A stretch of DNA of 64,000 bases from JBAVVD01 sp049697115 (GTDB taxonomy: Bacteria; Acidobacteriota; Aminicenantia; Aminicenantales; UBA4085): positions 39,240-103,239 of the forward strand of contig JBAVVD010000073.1 of NCBI GenBank assembly GCA_049697115.1. The letters are read 5' to 3'. Numbering within the stretch: the stretch's first letter is position 1; each line of letters starts with the position of its first letter. Under the pieces are notes generated by a model. It was not told the origin of the DNA. It was given only the letters and a program-made list of their open reading frames with translations, and made no database searches. Positions 10,238 to 18,645 of this stretch are shown piece after piece. A program made the translations under genes and the position numbers.

Positions 10238-10961
10238 TGATGAGACTCTGGATACCTTTTATAAAGGCCGTATTCTCGTCCTGCAGAAGAAAAAAGGATA
10301 CCGTTTTTCCGTAGACGCCCCGCTCCTGGCCGATTTCATCCAGACCAAAAGTTCAGATGTCCTTCTCGAACTGGGAACGGGAAACGGCATTATCTCCCTC
10401 CTCCTCAGCATCAAGCCCTTCCGCCATATCACGGCCTTGGAAATTCAGGGGCCTCTGGCCGATTTGGCGCGAAGAAATGTCGTTCTCAACAACCTCGAAG
10501 AGCGAGTGACTGTGCGTGAGGAAGATTTTCGCACTTTCCATTCCGATCAAAAATTTGAAATTATCTTTGCCAATCCGCCCTATATTCAAAAGCGCGGCGG
10601 ACATCTGAGCATTTCCCTGGAAAAATCCATTGCAAAACACGAGTTAAAATGCGATATTTTTGATATTATGCGGAAGACAGAGGAATCACTCAAAGAGGAA
10701 GGAAAAGCCTTTTTCATCTATCCGGCCAGAAGAAAAGATGACCTTTTTCGGGCGGCAGAAAGCCATCATTTGAAAATCAGAGCGCTCCGTTTTATCTGTC
10801 CACGGGAACGCACAGAGGCCAATCTTTTTCTTTCTGAGTGCGGTTTTTCATCAGGTTCCGTCCGGACATATCCTCCTTTAATCCTTTATGATGAAAACGG
10901 AGAGCCCACCGAGGAAGCCCGGCAGATATTTACAGGAAGGACCCATGGGCCGGCTTTTTAG
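10206..10961 (+). CDS. TrmN6-like N6-adenine tRNA methyltransferase
   Basis: A class I SAM-dependent methyltransferase of the YfiC/TrmN6 type, which modifies A37 of tRNA1(Val) in E. coli. Visible are the family's N-terminal segment KKGYRFSVDAPLLADF, the SAM loop ELGTGNG (55-61), and the catalytic NPPY motif (123-126) followed by KRGG. The gene starts inside atpC (32-bp overlap), so it rides on the ATP synthase message. The exact substrate, tRNA or rRNA, is inference from the family. Confidence 0.85.
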   Translation: MGKRTNRLKADDETLDTFYKGRILVLQKKKGYRFSVDAPLLADFIQTKSSDVLLELGTGNGIISLLLSIKPFRHITALEIQGPLADLARRNVVLNNLEERVTVREEDFRTFHSDQKFEIIFANPPYIQKRGGHLSISLEKSIAKHELKCDIFDIMRKTEESLKEEGKAFFIYPARRKDDLFRAAESHHLKIRALRFICPRERTEANLFLSECGFSSGSVRTYPPLILYDENGEPTEEARQIFTGRTHGPAF

Positions 10962-11781
10962 AAATTTCAGGGAACTCTACAAATACCGGGTGCTGATTCA
11001 GAACCTGGTGAGCCGTGAGCTCAAGGCGCGCTACCGGGGAACAATCCTGGGCTTTCTCTGGTCTTTCATCAATCCTCTGCTTCTCATGATCATCTATACA
11101 ATCGTCTTCGGATTTATCATCGGTCCCCGCGACCCGGCGTTCAACAACAATCCCATTCTCTATGCGCTGTTCCTCTTCTGCGGTGTTCTTCCCTGGACAT
11201 GGTTTTCCGCTTCCTCCATCGAGTCGGCCAACATCCTCATGATCCAGGGAAATCTCATCAAGAAGGTCCTCTTTCCGGCTGAGATCCTGCCTGTCGTCGT
11301 CGTGACATCCAACTTCATCCATTTCCTCTTCGGGCTGCCCATTCTTCTTTCGGCCAAGGCACTGATCCTTCTGTTCGTTCCCAAGGCCCCGCCCTTCAAG
11401 ATCTTCCTGGCCTTCCTTCCCGCCGTCATTCTGGTCCAGTTCGTTTTTTCTCTGGGCTTCGGCTTCCTCATCTCCTCCCTCACCGTCCACTTTCGCGATA
11501 TCAAGGACATTTTGGCCAATCTCCTCACCTTCTGGTTCTTCGCCACTCCAATCATCTATCCGTTGACATTCCACACCATCCAGAACTCTTCCCTCCTTCG
11601 GACATTCCTCAACCTCAATCCCATGACCCATATCATGCAGGCGTATCAGAACTGTCTCTTCTACGGGACCCTCATCCGCTGGAAGAGGCTGGGAGTGACG
11701 CTGCTTGTTTCAATGGTCTTGTTAGGAATCGGTTATACCATTTTCGACAGGCTGCGGGACTCTTTCCCCGAGGAGGTCTAG
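10945..11781 (+). CDS. ABC-2 type polysaccharide/O-antigen exporter permease (Wzm-like)
   Basis: An integral membrane protein with about six helices and the N-terminal cytoplasmic segment LVSRELKARYRGTILGFLWS, which is typical of Wzm/KpsM-type permeases exporting lipid-linked polysaccharide across the inner membrane. The ATG at 10945 is chosen because AGGAAGG (10934-10940) sits just upstream; a longer frame from 10888 would add 19 non-conserved residues lying inside the methyltransferase gene. It overlaps the upstream methyltransferase by 17 bp and is followed at once by its ATPase partner. Confidence 0.93.
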   Translation: MGRLFRNFRELYKYRVLIQNLVSRELKARYRGTILGFLWSFINPLLLMIIYTIVFGFIIGPRDPAFNNNPILYALFLFCGVLPWTWFSASSIESANILMIQGNLIKKVLFPAEILPVVVVTSNFIHFLFGLPILLSAKALILLFVPKAPPFKIFLAFLPAVILVQFVFSLGFGFLISSLTVHFRDIKDILANLLTFWFFATPIIYPLTFHTIQNSSLLRTFLNLNPMTHIMQAYQNCLFYGTLIRWKRLGVTLLVSMVLLGIGYTIFDRLRDSFPEEV

Positions 11782-13053
11782 GTGCATGCCATAGAAATCG
11801 AGAAAGTCACCCGGATTTACCAGAAGTATTCGGCGAAGCACCGCTTCCAGACATTCAAGAGCGCACTGCTCAAGGGGGACTTCTTCCGCTCCCTGCATCC
11901 GGATGAACTTGTGACCGCCTTGGACAACGTCGACTTCAAGGTCAGGAAAGGAACCACCTTCGGCATCATCGGAGAAAACGGCTCCGGGAAGAGCACGCTG
12001 CTGAAAGTTGTGGCCGGGATCACCAAGCCCAGCTCGGGAAGAGTGGAAGTGGAAGGCAAGATTTCCGCTCTCATCGAGCTCGGCGCCGGATTCCATCCGG
12101 AGATATCCGGCCGCGAGAATGTCTATATCAACGGGATCATGCTCGGCCTGTCCAAGAAAGAAATCACGCAGAAGTTTCGCGAAATCGTCCGGTTCGCCGA
12201 GCTGGAACAATTTATCGATGCTCCGGTCAAGACCTATTCCTCGGGCATGTACATGCGGCTCGGATTTTCGATTGCCATCAACGTCAATCCCGATGTCCTG
12301 CTGATCGATGAGGTGCTGGCCGTGGGGGACGCATCGTTTGTCCCCAAATGCCTGGACAGGATCAACGATTTCCGGCGCCGGAAGAAAACAATTCTCTTTG
12401 TCAGCCATGACCTTTCCACGGTTGAGAAAATTTGCGACAGGGTCGCCTGGCTCAAGGGGGGAGTGGTCCAGCTCATCGGCGAGCCCAAAAGAGTGATCGA
12501 CGCCTACCTCCAGGATATCGCTGAAAAGCAGGAAGAACTTATGGAGAGAGAACATCAGGAACGGACGTTTGACCAGGAATGGGAGGAGGGCCGCCGGGAA
12601 AACCGGTGGGGAAAACGGGAGGTGGAAATCCGGAAGGTGACCCTGAAGAACCTGCGGGGAGAAGAGAAGCATGTCTTTTCCCCCGAGGAAGGTCTGGTCA
12701 TCGAGATGGATTTGGACGCCCGTTCCCGCATAGAGGACTTTGTTTTCGGGATCGGCATCTTCAATTCGCAGGGAATATCCTGCTACGGGATAAATACCTA
12801 CCTTGACAATTTTACGCCTGTTTCCATTGAGGGCGAGGGGAAGGTCCTGTGCTGCATTGAAAAGCTGGACCTTATCAACGGGACATATTATTTGGATGTG
12901 GCCGTGCACAAGCGGGACGGCTACCCGTATGACTTCCACAGGAATTTATATTCTTTTATGGTTTCTTCCACCCGCAAGGACGTGGGGATCGCCCGTCTTC
13001 CCCACGCCTGGAGCTTCTCTCCCACAATTAATATTCGGGGACACAAAACCTGA
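11782..13053 (+). CDS. ABC exporter ATPase with C-terminal Wzt-type carbohydrate-binding domain
   Basis: ATPase partner of the preceding permease. The N-terminal ~240 residues form the ABC domain: Walker A GENGSGKST, the signature region TYSSGMYMRLGFS, Walker B VLLIDEVLAVGD and the switch His in LFVSHDLSTV. Residues ~280-423 form an extra beta-rich domain like that of Wzt, which in O-antigen exporters recognises the cap at the non-reducing end of the finished glycan. The presence of this domain implies export of a terminated polymer. The start is a GTG preceded by GAGGAGG. Confidence 0.94.
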   Translation: MHAIEIEKVTRIYQKYSAKHRFQTFKSALLKGDFFRSLHPDELVTALDNVDFKVRKGTTFGIIGENGSGKSTLLKVVAGITKPSSGRVEVEGKISALIELGAGFHPEISGRENVYINGIMLGLSKKEITQKFREIVRFAELEQFIDAPVKTYSSGMYMRLGFSIAINVNPDVLLIDEVLAVGDASFVPKCLDRINDFRRRKKTILFVSHDLSTVEKICDRVAWLKGGVVQLIGEPKRVIDAYLQDIAEKQEELMEREHQERTFDQEWEEGRRENRWGKREVEIRKVTLKNLRGEEKHVFSPEEGLVIEMDLDARSRIEDFVFGIGIFNSQGISCYGINTYLDNFTPVSIEGEGKVLCCIEKLDLINGTYYLDVAVHKRDGYPYDFHRNLYSFMVSSTRKDVGIARLPHAWSFSPTINIRGHKT

Positions 13054-13162
13054 TTTTTCAATGGATGGAGCCGCTTCCATGGGGAGTGGATTCATTCCAG
13101 AAAGACATCTCGAAATTAGATTTTTTTCATGTTTGTGCTATGATATTTTAAAGGTTGAATAG

Positions 13163-13645
13163 ATGGCTCACAAAAAGACCTGTAGCCTGAGTCAGTTGGA
13201 AAAAATCCGAAAGAGGCTTAAAAAACAGGGCCAAAAGGTGGTCTTTACCAACGGGTGCTTTGACCTTATTCACGGCGGACATATCTATCTTTTTAAAAAG
13301 GCAAAAAGCCTGGGGGACGTTTTAATTGTGGCCGTGAATGATGACGCATCCCTCCGGAAGATCAAAGGACCGTCGCGGCCAGTTTTTCCGCTCAACGAGA
13401 GGCTCGAAGTCCTGGCAGCGATGGAATGCATTGACTATCTGACTGCTTTCTCCGAGGAAACGCCGCAGAAAATTATCTCCGTCCTTCTTCCCGACATCCT
13501 GGTCAAGGGCGGCGACTGGAGACCGGATGAGGTGGTCGGCAGGAAAGAGGTCGAAGAGGCCGGAGGCCGGGTGGTCATCCTCCCTTACCTTAAAGGCCGT
13601 TCCAGCACATCCGTAATCAGGAAAATATTGAAAAGTATTTCTTAA
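13163..13645 (+). CDS. rfaE2: D-glycero-beta-D-manno-heptose 1-phosphate adenylyltransferase
   Basis: A single-domain nucleotidyltransferase equal to the C-terminal half of E. coli HldE. It shows FTNGCFDLIHGGHI (with the HxGH catalytic motif), the segment VAVNDDASLRKIKGP and the ending GRSSTSVIRKI, which binds the nucleotide. It makes ADP-heptose precursors for lipopolysaccharide inner core or S-layer glycans. The kinase half (RfaE1) is not fused and not in the window. It stands 109 bp after the Wzt-like gene and supports an LPS-bearing outer membrane. Confidence 0.93.
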   Translation: MAHKKTCSLSQLEKIRKRLKKQGQKVVFTNGCFDLIHGGHIYLFKKAKSLGDVLIVAVNDDASLRKIKGPSRPVFPLNERLEVLAAMECIDYLTAFSEETPQKIISVLLPDILVKGGDWRPDEVVGRKEVEEAGGRVVILPYLKGRSSTSVIRKILKSIS

Positions 13646-13704
13646 ACCGTTCAAACAAAAATGGCTGTCTTTTTGTATGGCGACGTGATATCTTTTAACC
13701 GACA

Positions 13705-14061
13705 ATGATTCGCGTAATCGACAAGAATCAGGTTCTCCGTTTCGCCGCCGGCCTGGCCGTTGTCCTCTTTGCCGTCTGGCTCCTCTCGCCGTTCATTAAG
13801 ATTAATGCCGCGGACTATGCCCATGCCGGCGAAAATATCTATCGCCTGGCTCTGGGCATCTTGATCCTCCTCTTTTTTCTGGGAAAGCTAGCCTTCGACA
13901 TTTTCTTTCCTCAAGGGATTGCCAAACGCGTTTCCAACTTCAAGACTTCATTTCTTGTCGTCTACAGTATCCTGGTTATTGGATTCATTCTCTATATCAT
14001 TGCCCAAGCCGCAATCATCTACATCCAGACCAGCAGCCAGACCGATCAATTGACTTTCTGA
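13705..14061 (+). CDS. Small membrane protein of unknown function
   Basis: I do not recognise a family. The 118-residue protein has three predicted membrane helices (around residues 11-28, 46-66 and 84-108), a short basic segment between helices 2 and 3 (IAKRVSNFKTS), and a polar C-terminal tail. It follows rfaE2 by 59 bp on the same strand and ends 13 bp before the convergent PatB-like gene. Confidence 0.7.
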   Translation: MIRVIDKNQVLRFAAGLAVVLFAVWLLSPFIKINAADYAHAGENIYRLALGILILLFFLGKLAFDIFFPQGIAKRVSNFKTSFLVVYSILVIGFILYIIAQAAIIYIQTSSQTDQLTF

Positions 14062-14074
14062 GACAGGTTTCCGC

Positions 14075-15247
14075 TCACAGGCTGTGCAAAGCGTGAGCGA
14101 TCCGTGTCAGGCCTTCCTCAAGCCGTTTTCTTGGACAACCGATGTTCATTCTTTGAAAACCGCGGCCTTCGACTCCGAATTTTGGGCCGTCGTCCAACCA
14201 GACCTTCGCCGTGTTCCTCAGCAGAGTCTTGATTTCTTTGTCCGGAAGACCCAGTCCCCGAAAATCCAGCCAGACAAGGAATGTCCCTTCCAGTGGAAAG
14301 GTCTTGATCTTGGGCATGTGCTTTTTGACAAAAGAGACGAGGAAATCGTAATTGTCCTGGACATAATCCAGAAGCTGTTCCAGCCATTCTTCTCCGTGAT
14401 TGTAGGCCGCCTGGGCGGCCACAATCCCGAAGGTGTTGGCCGTGAGAATTCCCGTGTTGTGGACGGTTGTTTTAAACCGGTCGCACAGCGCCTTGTTGGA
14501 GATAATGGTGTGAGCAGTTTCCAGGCCGGCAATATTGAAGGTCTTATTGGGCGCGGTGCAGGTGACTGTGATTTCGGCCATTTCCTCCGAGAGGGTCGCC
14601 ATCGGCGTGTGGGAGTGTCCTTTCATGATCAGGTCCGCATGAATTTCGTCGGAAACAATAACGATTTTATGGGCCACGCAGATCCGGCCCAGTTGCGCCA
14701 GCTCTTCCTTTGTCCAGACTCTCCCCACGGGATTATGGGGGCTGCAGAGGATGAGCATCCGGGTTTTTTCGTCAATGGAATTCTCCAAATGTTCCAGATC
14801 CATCACATACCGACCGCCCTCAATTTTCAATGGATTGTTGAGGAGCTGCCTGCCGTTGCTTACGACCGCCTGAGAAAACGGATGATAGACGGGCGGCTGG
14901 ATGACGACTTTCTCACCGGACCGGGTAAAAGCCTGAACAGCCAGAAACAGGGCCGGAATGACTCCCGGCGTGAAGACAATCCATTGCCTCTGAATGTCCC
15001 AGTTGAACCTCTTTTTCATCCAGGCTCCGAAGGCTTCATAGTAGGGATCGGCCATTTCCGTATAGCCGAAAATTCCATGGGCGGCTCTTTTCTGGACAGC
15101 CTCAAGAACCGGCGGGGCTGTTTCGAAGTCCATATCGGCAACCCACATGGGCAGAATGTCTTTGACTCCTGTAAATTTTTCCCGGAAATCCCATTTGAGA
15201 GAGCTGGTTCCGGTTCTGTCAATCATCCGGTCAAAATTGTATTTCAT
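14075..15247 (-). CDS. PatB/MalY-type PLP-dependent C-S lyase (aminotransferase-fold)
   Basis: A fold-type I PLP enzyme of the MalY/PatB group, whose members cleave cystathionine or cysteine (beta C-S lyase). It has the N-terminal DILPMWVADMDF motif of the group, the segment LCSPHNPVGRVW, the PLP-binding SDEIHAD and the Schiff-base lysine in APNKTFNIAGL (Lys235 from the chosen start). I choose the ATG at 15247, which gives the usual MKYNFD start; the frame stays open to 15325 but those codons show no family similarity. Length is 390 residues. Cystathionine beta-lyase is the best guess, not proven. Confidence 0.9.
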   Translation of the reverse strand: MKYNFDRMIDRTGTSSLKWDFREKFTGVKDILPMWVADMDFETAPPVLEAVQKRAAHGIFGYTEMADPYYEAFGAWMKKRFNWDIQRQWIVFTPGVIPALFLAVQAFTRSGEKVVIQPPVYHPFSQAVVSNGRQLLNNPLKIEGGRYVMDLEHLENSIDEKTRMLILCSPHNPVGRVWTKEELAQLGRICVAHKIVIVSDEIHADLIMKGHSHTPMATLSEEMAEITVTCTAPNKTFNIAGLETAHTIISNKALCDRFKTTVHNTGILTANTFGIVAAQAAYNHGEEWLEQLLDYVQDNYDFLVSFVKKHMPKIKTFPLEGTFLVWLDFRGLGLPDKEIKTLLRNTAKVWLDDGPKFGVEGRGFQRMNIGCPRKRLEEGLTRIAHALHSL

Positions 15248-15318
15248 GCGGATCCGTGCCTTCCCGAAATTTATTGAGACGCCGGTTTTGTGAGATTCAA
15301 TTGGGCGAATAAAATAAT

Positions 15319-15347
15319 GGCTCACTTATTGAAGAATAAAGTGAGCC
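15319..15347 (-). terminator. Hairpin, possible Rho-independent terminator
   Basis: GGCTCACTTATT and AATAAAGTGAGCC pair into a 12-13 bp stem (one bulge) around a GAAG loop. Read on the - strand it is followed by the T-rich run ATTATTTTATT. It would end transcription of the gene ending at 15499, although about 150 bp separate them, or attenuate reading into the PatB-like gene. The 150 bp between hold no gene that I can see. Confidence 0.45.
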
Positions 15348-15498
15348 GTTCATCCGTATCGGATATGTGGGAGAGCCATTTTACCTCATGCTCAGGAGGT
15401 CTGTTGGCATCCGCTCTTGCAGTGAGCGACGCGCGGGACCATATATTTTTTCACGGTCAGCGTCTCCTTTCTGAATTTTTATCTTATTTTAAACAATA

Positions 15499-16668
15499 TT
15501 ATAACTCAAATTCTCGGTCTCTGACAAGGTTGTGCACAAGCGCCCCGTAAAACCAGCTCCAGATTTTCTTATGGAATTCAAAACTGGGGGGATGGTTTTC
15601 CAGGTATGTTTTCAAACAGATCAGCGGGGTGTCCTGGGGAGTGAATTTGTATTTGGCTACAGTCCCCCAGAGGACTGGATATTCGGGATGGAACTGCACG
15701 CCCAGAACATTGAGAAATCGCTCATGTTCGATGGCCTCAATGACTTTCCCGTCCAGAGAGGTGGCGGCCACACGAAATCCTTTGCCCAGCCGGCCGGCTC
15801 CCTGATGGTGGGAACTGAGCATATAGGGATTATCGCCGGCCTGAAATCCGAGCTCGGTGCAGAATTTACTGCCTTCTAAGAGCGCAACGGGATGCAGCAT
15901 AAAGGGGGTCAGTGTGCTATCTTCAGGATGAAGACGGGCATAAGGATTTGTGTGCCAGTTGTTCTGGCCAAGCGCGATCACGTCCTCAACGAAGACCTTG
16001 CCGTACGTTTCGGACCAGATATCCTGGACAAGCGTTCCGCCTGTCCCGACATTGAGGCTCTGGCTGCCCAAACAGATTCCCAGGATCGGATAGGAGGGCC
16101 TGGAATCCAGGAACGCCGGAAAGTCTTCGTCCTGAAAGCCTCCCAGAAGATGAAAGATGAAGGAAAGCTCCAGATTGTGCCGACAGGGATCGGTGATTCG
16201 GGTGAGCAGGCTGGTTTTGCTGTTGTAGACGGCTGGCGGGATGTCAGGGCCACCGAAGAAGATCATGCCATCCGACTTTTTAAAAATGTCTTCAAATTCC
16301 TGAGAGCAGGAGTTTCTCTGGAAGAGAGCGTTTTCATCGAGCTCCGCAGTGACGCGGTGAAACTTAAACCAGTTGAGATTGTTGTCCTGGACGTAGGACT
16401 TGGATGCCTCGTAATCGGTCAACTCTTTCTCATGATAAACTCCAACGACCTCAATCTGGTCCAGGAGGAGGAAATTCTGGCGGAGGAGCTCGACCAGGGC
16501 TTTTATCGTTCCTGTGGAGGGATAAAAAACGACTAAACGTGCTTCTTTATGGGCGGTTTCCGCTGTGTCAAAATATCTATCCGGATAAGGAGAGGTCGAG
16601 ACTGTCTGACAGAAGGAAAAAGCAAAGATAAAAATGAGGCTAATGGTCAGCCGGAAAAATGATTTCAT
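15499..16668 (-). CDS. Exported class I glutamine-amidotransferase-like protein (peptidase C26 type)
   Basis: The N-terminus has a hydrophobic signal (residues 5-19) ending in a cysteine (SFC, C20), so it is exported and possibly lipid-anchored, though the lipobox is weak. The rest folds like a class I amidotransferase: the nucleophile elbow GICLGSQ with Cys199 and the His/Glu pair in GVQFHPEYP (H327, E329) are all present. Gamma-glutamyl hydrolases of family C26 look like this and can be secreted. The substrate is unknown. No partner synthetase lies nearby, which favours a hydrolase over an amidotransferase. Confidence 0.82.
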   Translation of the reverse strand: MKSFFRLTISLIFIFAFSFCQTVSTSPYPDRYFDTAETAHKEARLVVFYPSTGTIKALVELLRQNFLLLDQIEVVGVYHEKELTDYEASKSYVQDNNLNWFKFHRVTAELDENALFQRNSCSQEFEDIFKKSDGMIFFGGPDIPPAVYNSKTSLLTRITDPCRHNLELSFIFHLLGGFQDEDFPAFLDSRPSYPILGICLGSQSLNVGTGGTLVQDIWSETYGKVFVEDVIALGQNNWHTNPYARLHPEDSTLTPFMLHPVALLEGSKFCTELGFQAGDNPYMLSSHHQGAGRLGKGFRVAATSLDGKVIEAIEHERFLNVLGVQFHPEYPVLWGTVAKYKFTPQDTPLICLKTYLENHPPSFEFHKKIWSWFYGALVHNLVRDREFEL

Positions 16669-16786
16669 TGGAGTCTCCTTGAGATAATTTCCTGGAATTT
16701 ATTGTTCAAAAGTCGACCCGGATGAGTTGGAGAGCCTCTTTGGCCATTTCGGTTTCTTCTTTTTGAATTGTTCCATCCAAGCCTCC

Positions 16787-17455
16787 TCAGGGAAGCCTGA
16801 TCGCCATCATTAGGACGAGAGAGAGGATCACCGCGGTCGGAGCGATCCAGCGATCGAAAACAAGTCTTCGGATGGAAGATCCGGTCGACTCGAGGGCCTT
16901 CACTTTTTCCCCCACCCAGAAGCCGAAAGGCACTGTGATCAAAGAAATGCCCACGGCGACCGGCGCGTAGTAAAGAGAAAGAGGAACGCTTGTTCCCGGG
17001 ACAACGCAGGCGGGTATTCCGGTGATGAATCTCACAAGGGGAAAGAGATTGACAGCCAGAAGAGCGGCCAAAGCGCCGAGGAGAGCCTGTCCGCCTCTTT
17101 TTTGAGTCAGATTTTCTCTGGCGAAAGAGACGATGATGATGAAAGCCAAGACTTCTGTCAGAAAAGCGAAAATGGGATTGGCGACCGCACCGTGTCGGAT
17201 GGGGAGGGAGAGAAGAAATGCGTCAAACATCTTGAACACAGAAGCGATGACCACGAGAAGGACAGGACCGAGGACCTGTGGATTCCTCTTCCAGACAGCG
17301 GAGATGAAAAAAAGAGCAATCCCTGTCATAATGGAGCCTGAGACAAAAGAGGCGCAATTCCGGAGGGCCATTCCCAGGCCGGCTTCCGAAAGGCCCCAGA
17401 TAGAACCCAGAGCGATAACCAATCCCAGACTTGACGGATTGATTTTTTTTGGCAT
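16787..17455 (-). CDS. Multi-pass membrane protein, unknown
   Basis: A 222-residue, strongly hydrophobic protein with about six membrane helices. The first helix carries GSIWGLSEAGLGMALRN, and one loop has an IPACVVPGTS motif. I do not recognise the family; size and helix count resemble small transporters or substrate-binding components, but no motif decides it. It stands alone between the amidotransferase-like gene and a divergent small gene. Confidence 0.72.
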   Translation of the reverse strand: MPKKINPSSLGLVIALGSIWGLSEAGLGMALRNCASFVSGSIMTGIALFFISAVWKRNPQVLGPVLLVVIASVFKMFDAFLLSLPIRHGAVANPIFAFLTEVLAFIIIVSFARENLTQKRGGQALLGALAALLAVNLFPLVRFITGIPACVVPGTSVPLSLYYAPVAVGISLITVPFGFWVGEKVKALESTGSSIRRLVFDRWIAPTAVILSLVLMMAIRLP

Positions 17456-17618
17456 CCTTTTCTCCTAATGGTAGAATTCTACATCATCTCACTCATTTTG
17501 TCTCCTCTCAAAATGGAAAGAAATTAAAGACGGCTTTGGAGGAGAGAATTGGCAAGGTTCATTGTTTGGCGTACAATTAAGATTAAGGGAGCGCGTGCCT
17601 TTTGAGAGGACAATTTTC

Positions 17619-17882
17619 ATGACGGATCATTCCGAAAATTCCCCGCCGAAAAAAGTGAAGGTCCTTTTTTATTCCGGCCGTAAAGGGGAAGAGACTCCGC
17701 GGGCTGTTTTGATCGAAGACAGGGAGTATCGAATAGAAAAAGTCATTTCTACAGAGAGGATTTTCGATGTGAAGACTCGGAAAGTGAGCGAGACTTTCAC
17801 CTGTCGGACAGAGGGAAAGCTCATCCAGCTGAGAAGAATTGAAGGAAAAGAATGGACGGCCGCCCTGCTGGAAAAATCCTGA
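17619..17882 (+). CDS. Conserved-looking small protein, unknown
   Basis: An 87-residue soluble protein rich in charged residues and predicted beta strands (KVKVLFYSGRKGEE, RAVLIEDREYRIEKVIS), ending close to the convergent secreted-protein gene. The ATG at 17619 is preferred because GAGAGGA (17604-17610) precedes it by eight bases; a longer frame from 17562 adds 19 residues without support. I do not recognise a family. The strand pattern suggests a small beta-barrel or nucleic-acid-binding fold, which is only a guess. Confidence 0.65.
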   Translation: MTDHSENSPPKKVKVLFYSGRKGEETPRAVLIEDREYRIEKVISTERIFDVKTRKVSETFTCRTEGKLIQLRRIEGKEWTAALLEKS

Positions 17883-17884
17883 CT

Positions 17885-18472
17885 TTATTTCAGCCGTCTT
17901 TCCCGCACAATCTTCTTGTTTGAAAGGCCTGTGACATAGGCGAGGGTCACTTTTTCTTTGGCGACAGCCAAGTGATACTGGCTGCCCATTGGGGGCCATT
18001 CGACCCTCACGACAAACCCGTTCTTCAATGTTCTCGCGAGCTTCAGTCCGCAGAATGATCCATAGGCGGTATAGCCCGCCCCATGTGTATTTTCAGAATA
18101 TCTCGGACGGAAGGGATTGGAGAGCAGGACTGTTCCGGAGGTCACCAAATTGCCCAGGAGATCATGGATGGTCACTTTAATCCTGCAGCTATATCCGCAC
18201 CCTCCGTTGTTCTTATTAGTGACCAAAAGCTCAAAATTCAGACAGGCCTCTGCGGGATCTGCATGAATGGGCATCCATGTCCATTCCGCGGCCTGCCCGG
18301 CATGTTTCAACCAGGTCCAGCCCTGTATCCGTAGGACTCCGCTTGTCCGGAAATCATCCGCATTTTTTATGATTAAGCTGTTTTCACAAATCAGGCCTCC
18401 GGGCAGGAAGAATAGAAAAAAGATTGAGAGAACAATCATGCGAAATTCAGATAAATAATTATTTTTTCTCAT
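17885..18472 (-). CDS. Secreted protein, unknown
   Basis: A protein of 195 residues with a signal peptide (MIVLSIFFLFFLPGGLICE) and a mature part with several Trp and paired Cys residues (NNGGCGYSCR), likely a beta-rich exported domain. The ATG at 18472 lies after GGAGAAAA and is preferred to the upstream ATG at 18499. The family is not recognised. It is divergent from mfd, with 173 bp between the two starts. Confidence 0.68.
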   Translation of the reverse strand: MRKNNYLSEFRMIVLSIFFLFFLPGGLICENSLIIKNADDFRTSGVLRIQGWTWLKHAGQAAEWTWMPIHADPAEACLNFELLVTNKNNGGCGYSCRIKVTIHDLLGNLVTSGTVLLSNPFRPRYSENTHGAGYTAYGSFCGLKLARTLKNGFVVRVEWPPMGSQYHLAVAKEKVTLAYVTGLSNKKIVRERRLK

Positions 18473-18645
18473 TTTTTCTCCTTTTTCAGTCCGTATCACC
18501 CGATTAAATGTTATGCCATGGCCCTGAGGAAAGTCAATCGCCGGTCATAGGTCAGATTTGCCGGTAGAAAATAAAGAGAGGCGGTCCGGTTTTCTGTGGA
18601 AATAGACGGAAGACGCTGAAGGAAGTATAATCATTTCCTGCAGCG

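Noticed and set aside
11722..12939. 405-codon - strand open frame
   Set aside because: Opposite strand of the Wzt-like ATPase, whose Walker motifs are unambiguous.
14084..15277. Long open frame (397 codons) on the + strand
   Set aside because: It is the antisense shadow of the PatB-like gene, whose motifs and Schiff-base lysine are clear; the + strand product has no domain and no ribosome site.
16709..16776. Micro-ORF on the - strand (MEQFKKKKPKWPKRL...) with AGGAGG upstream
   Set aside because: Only ~25 codons, the ribosome-like site overlaps the stop of the preceding gene, and a competing frame looks equally plausible; no support for either.
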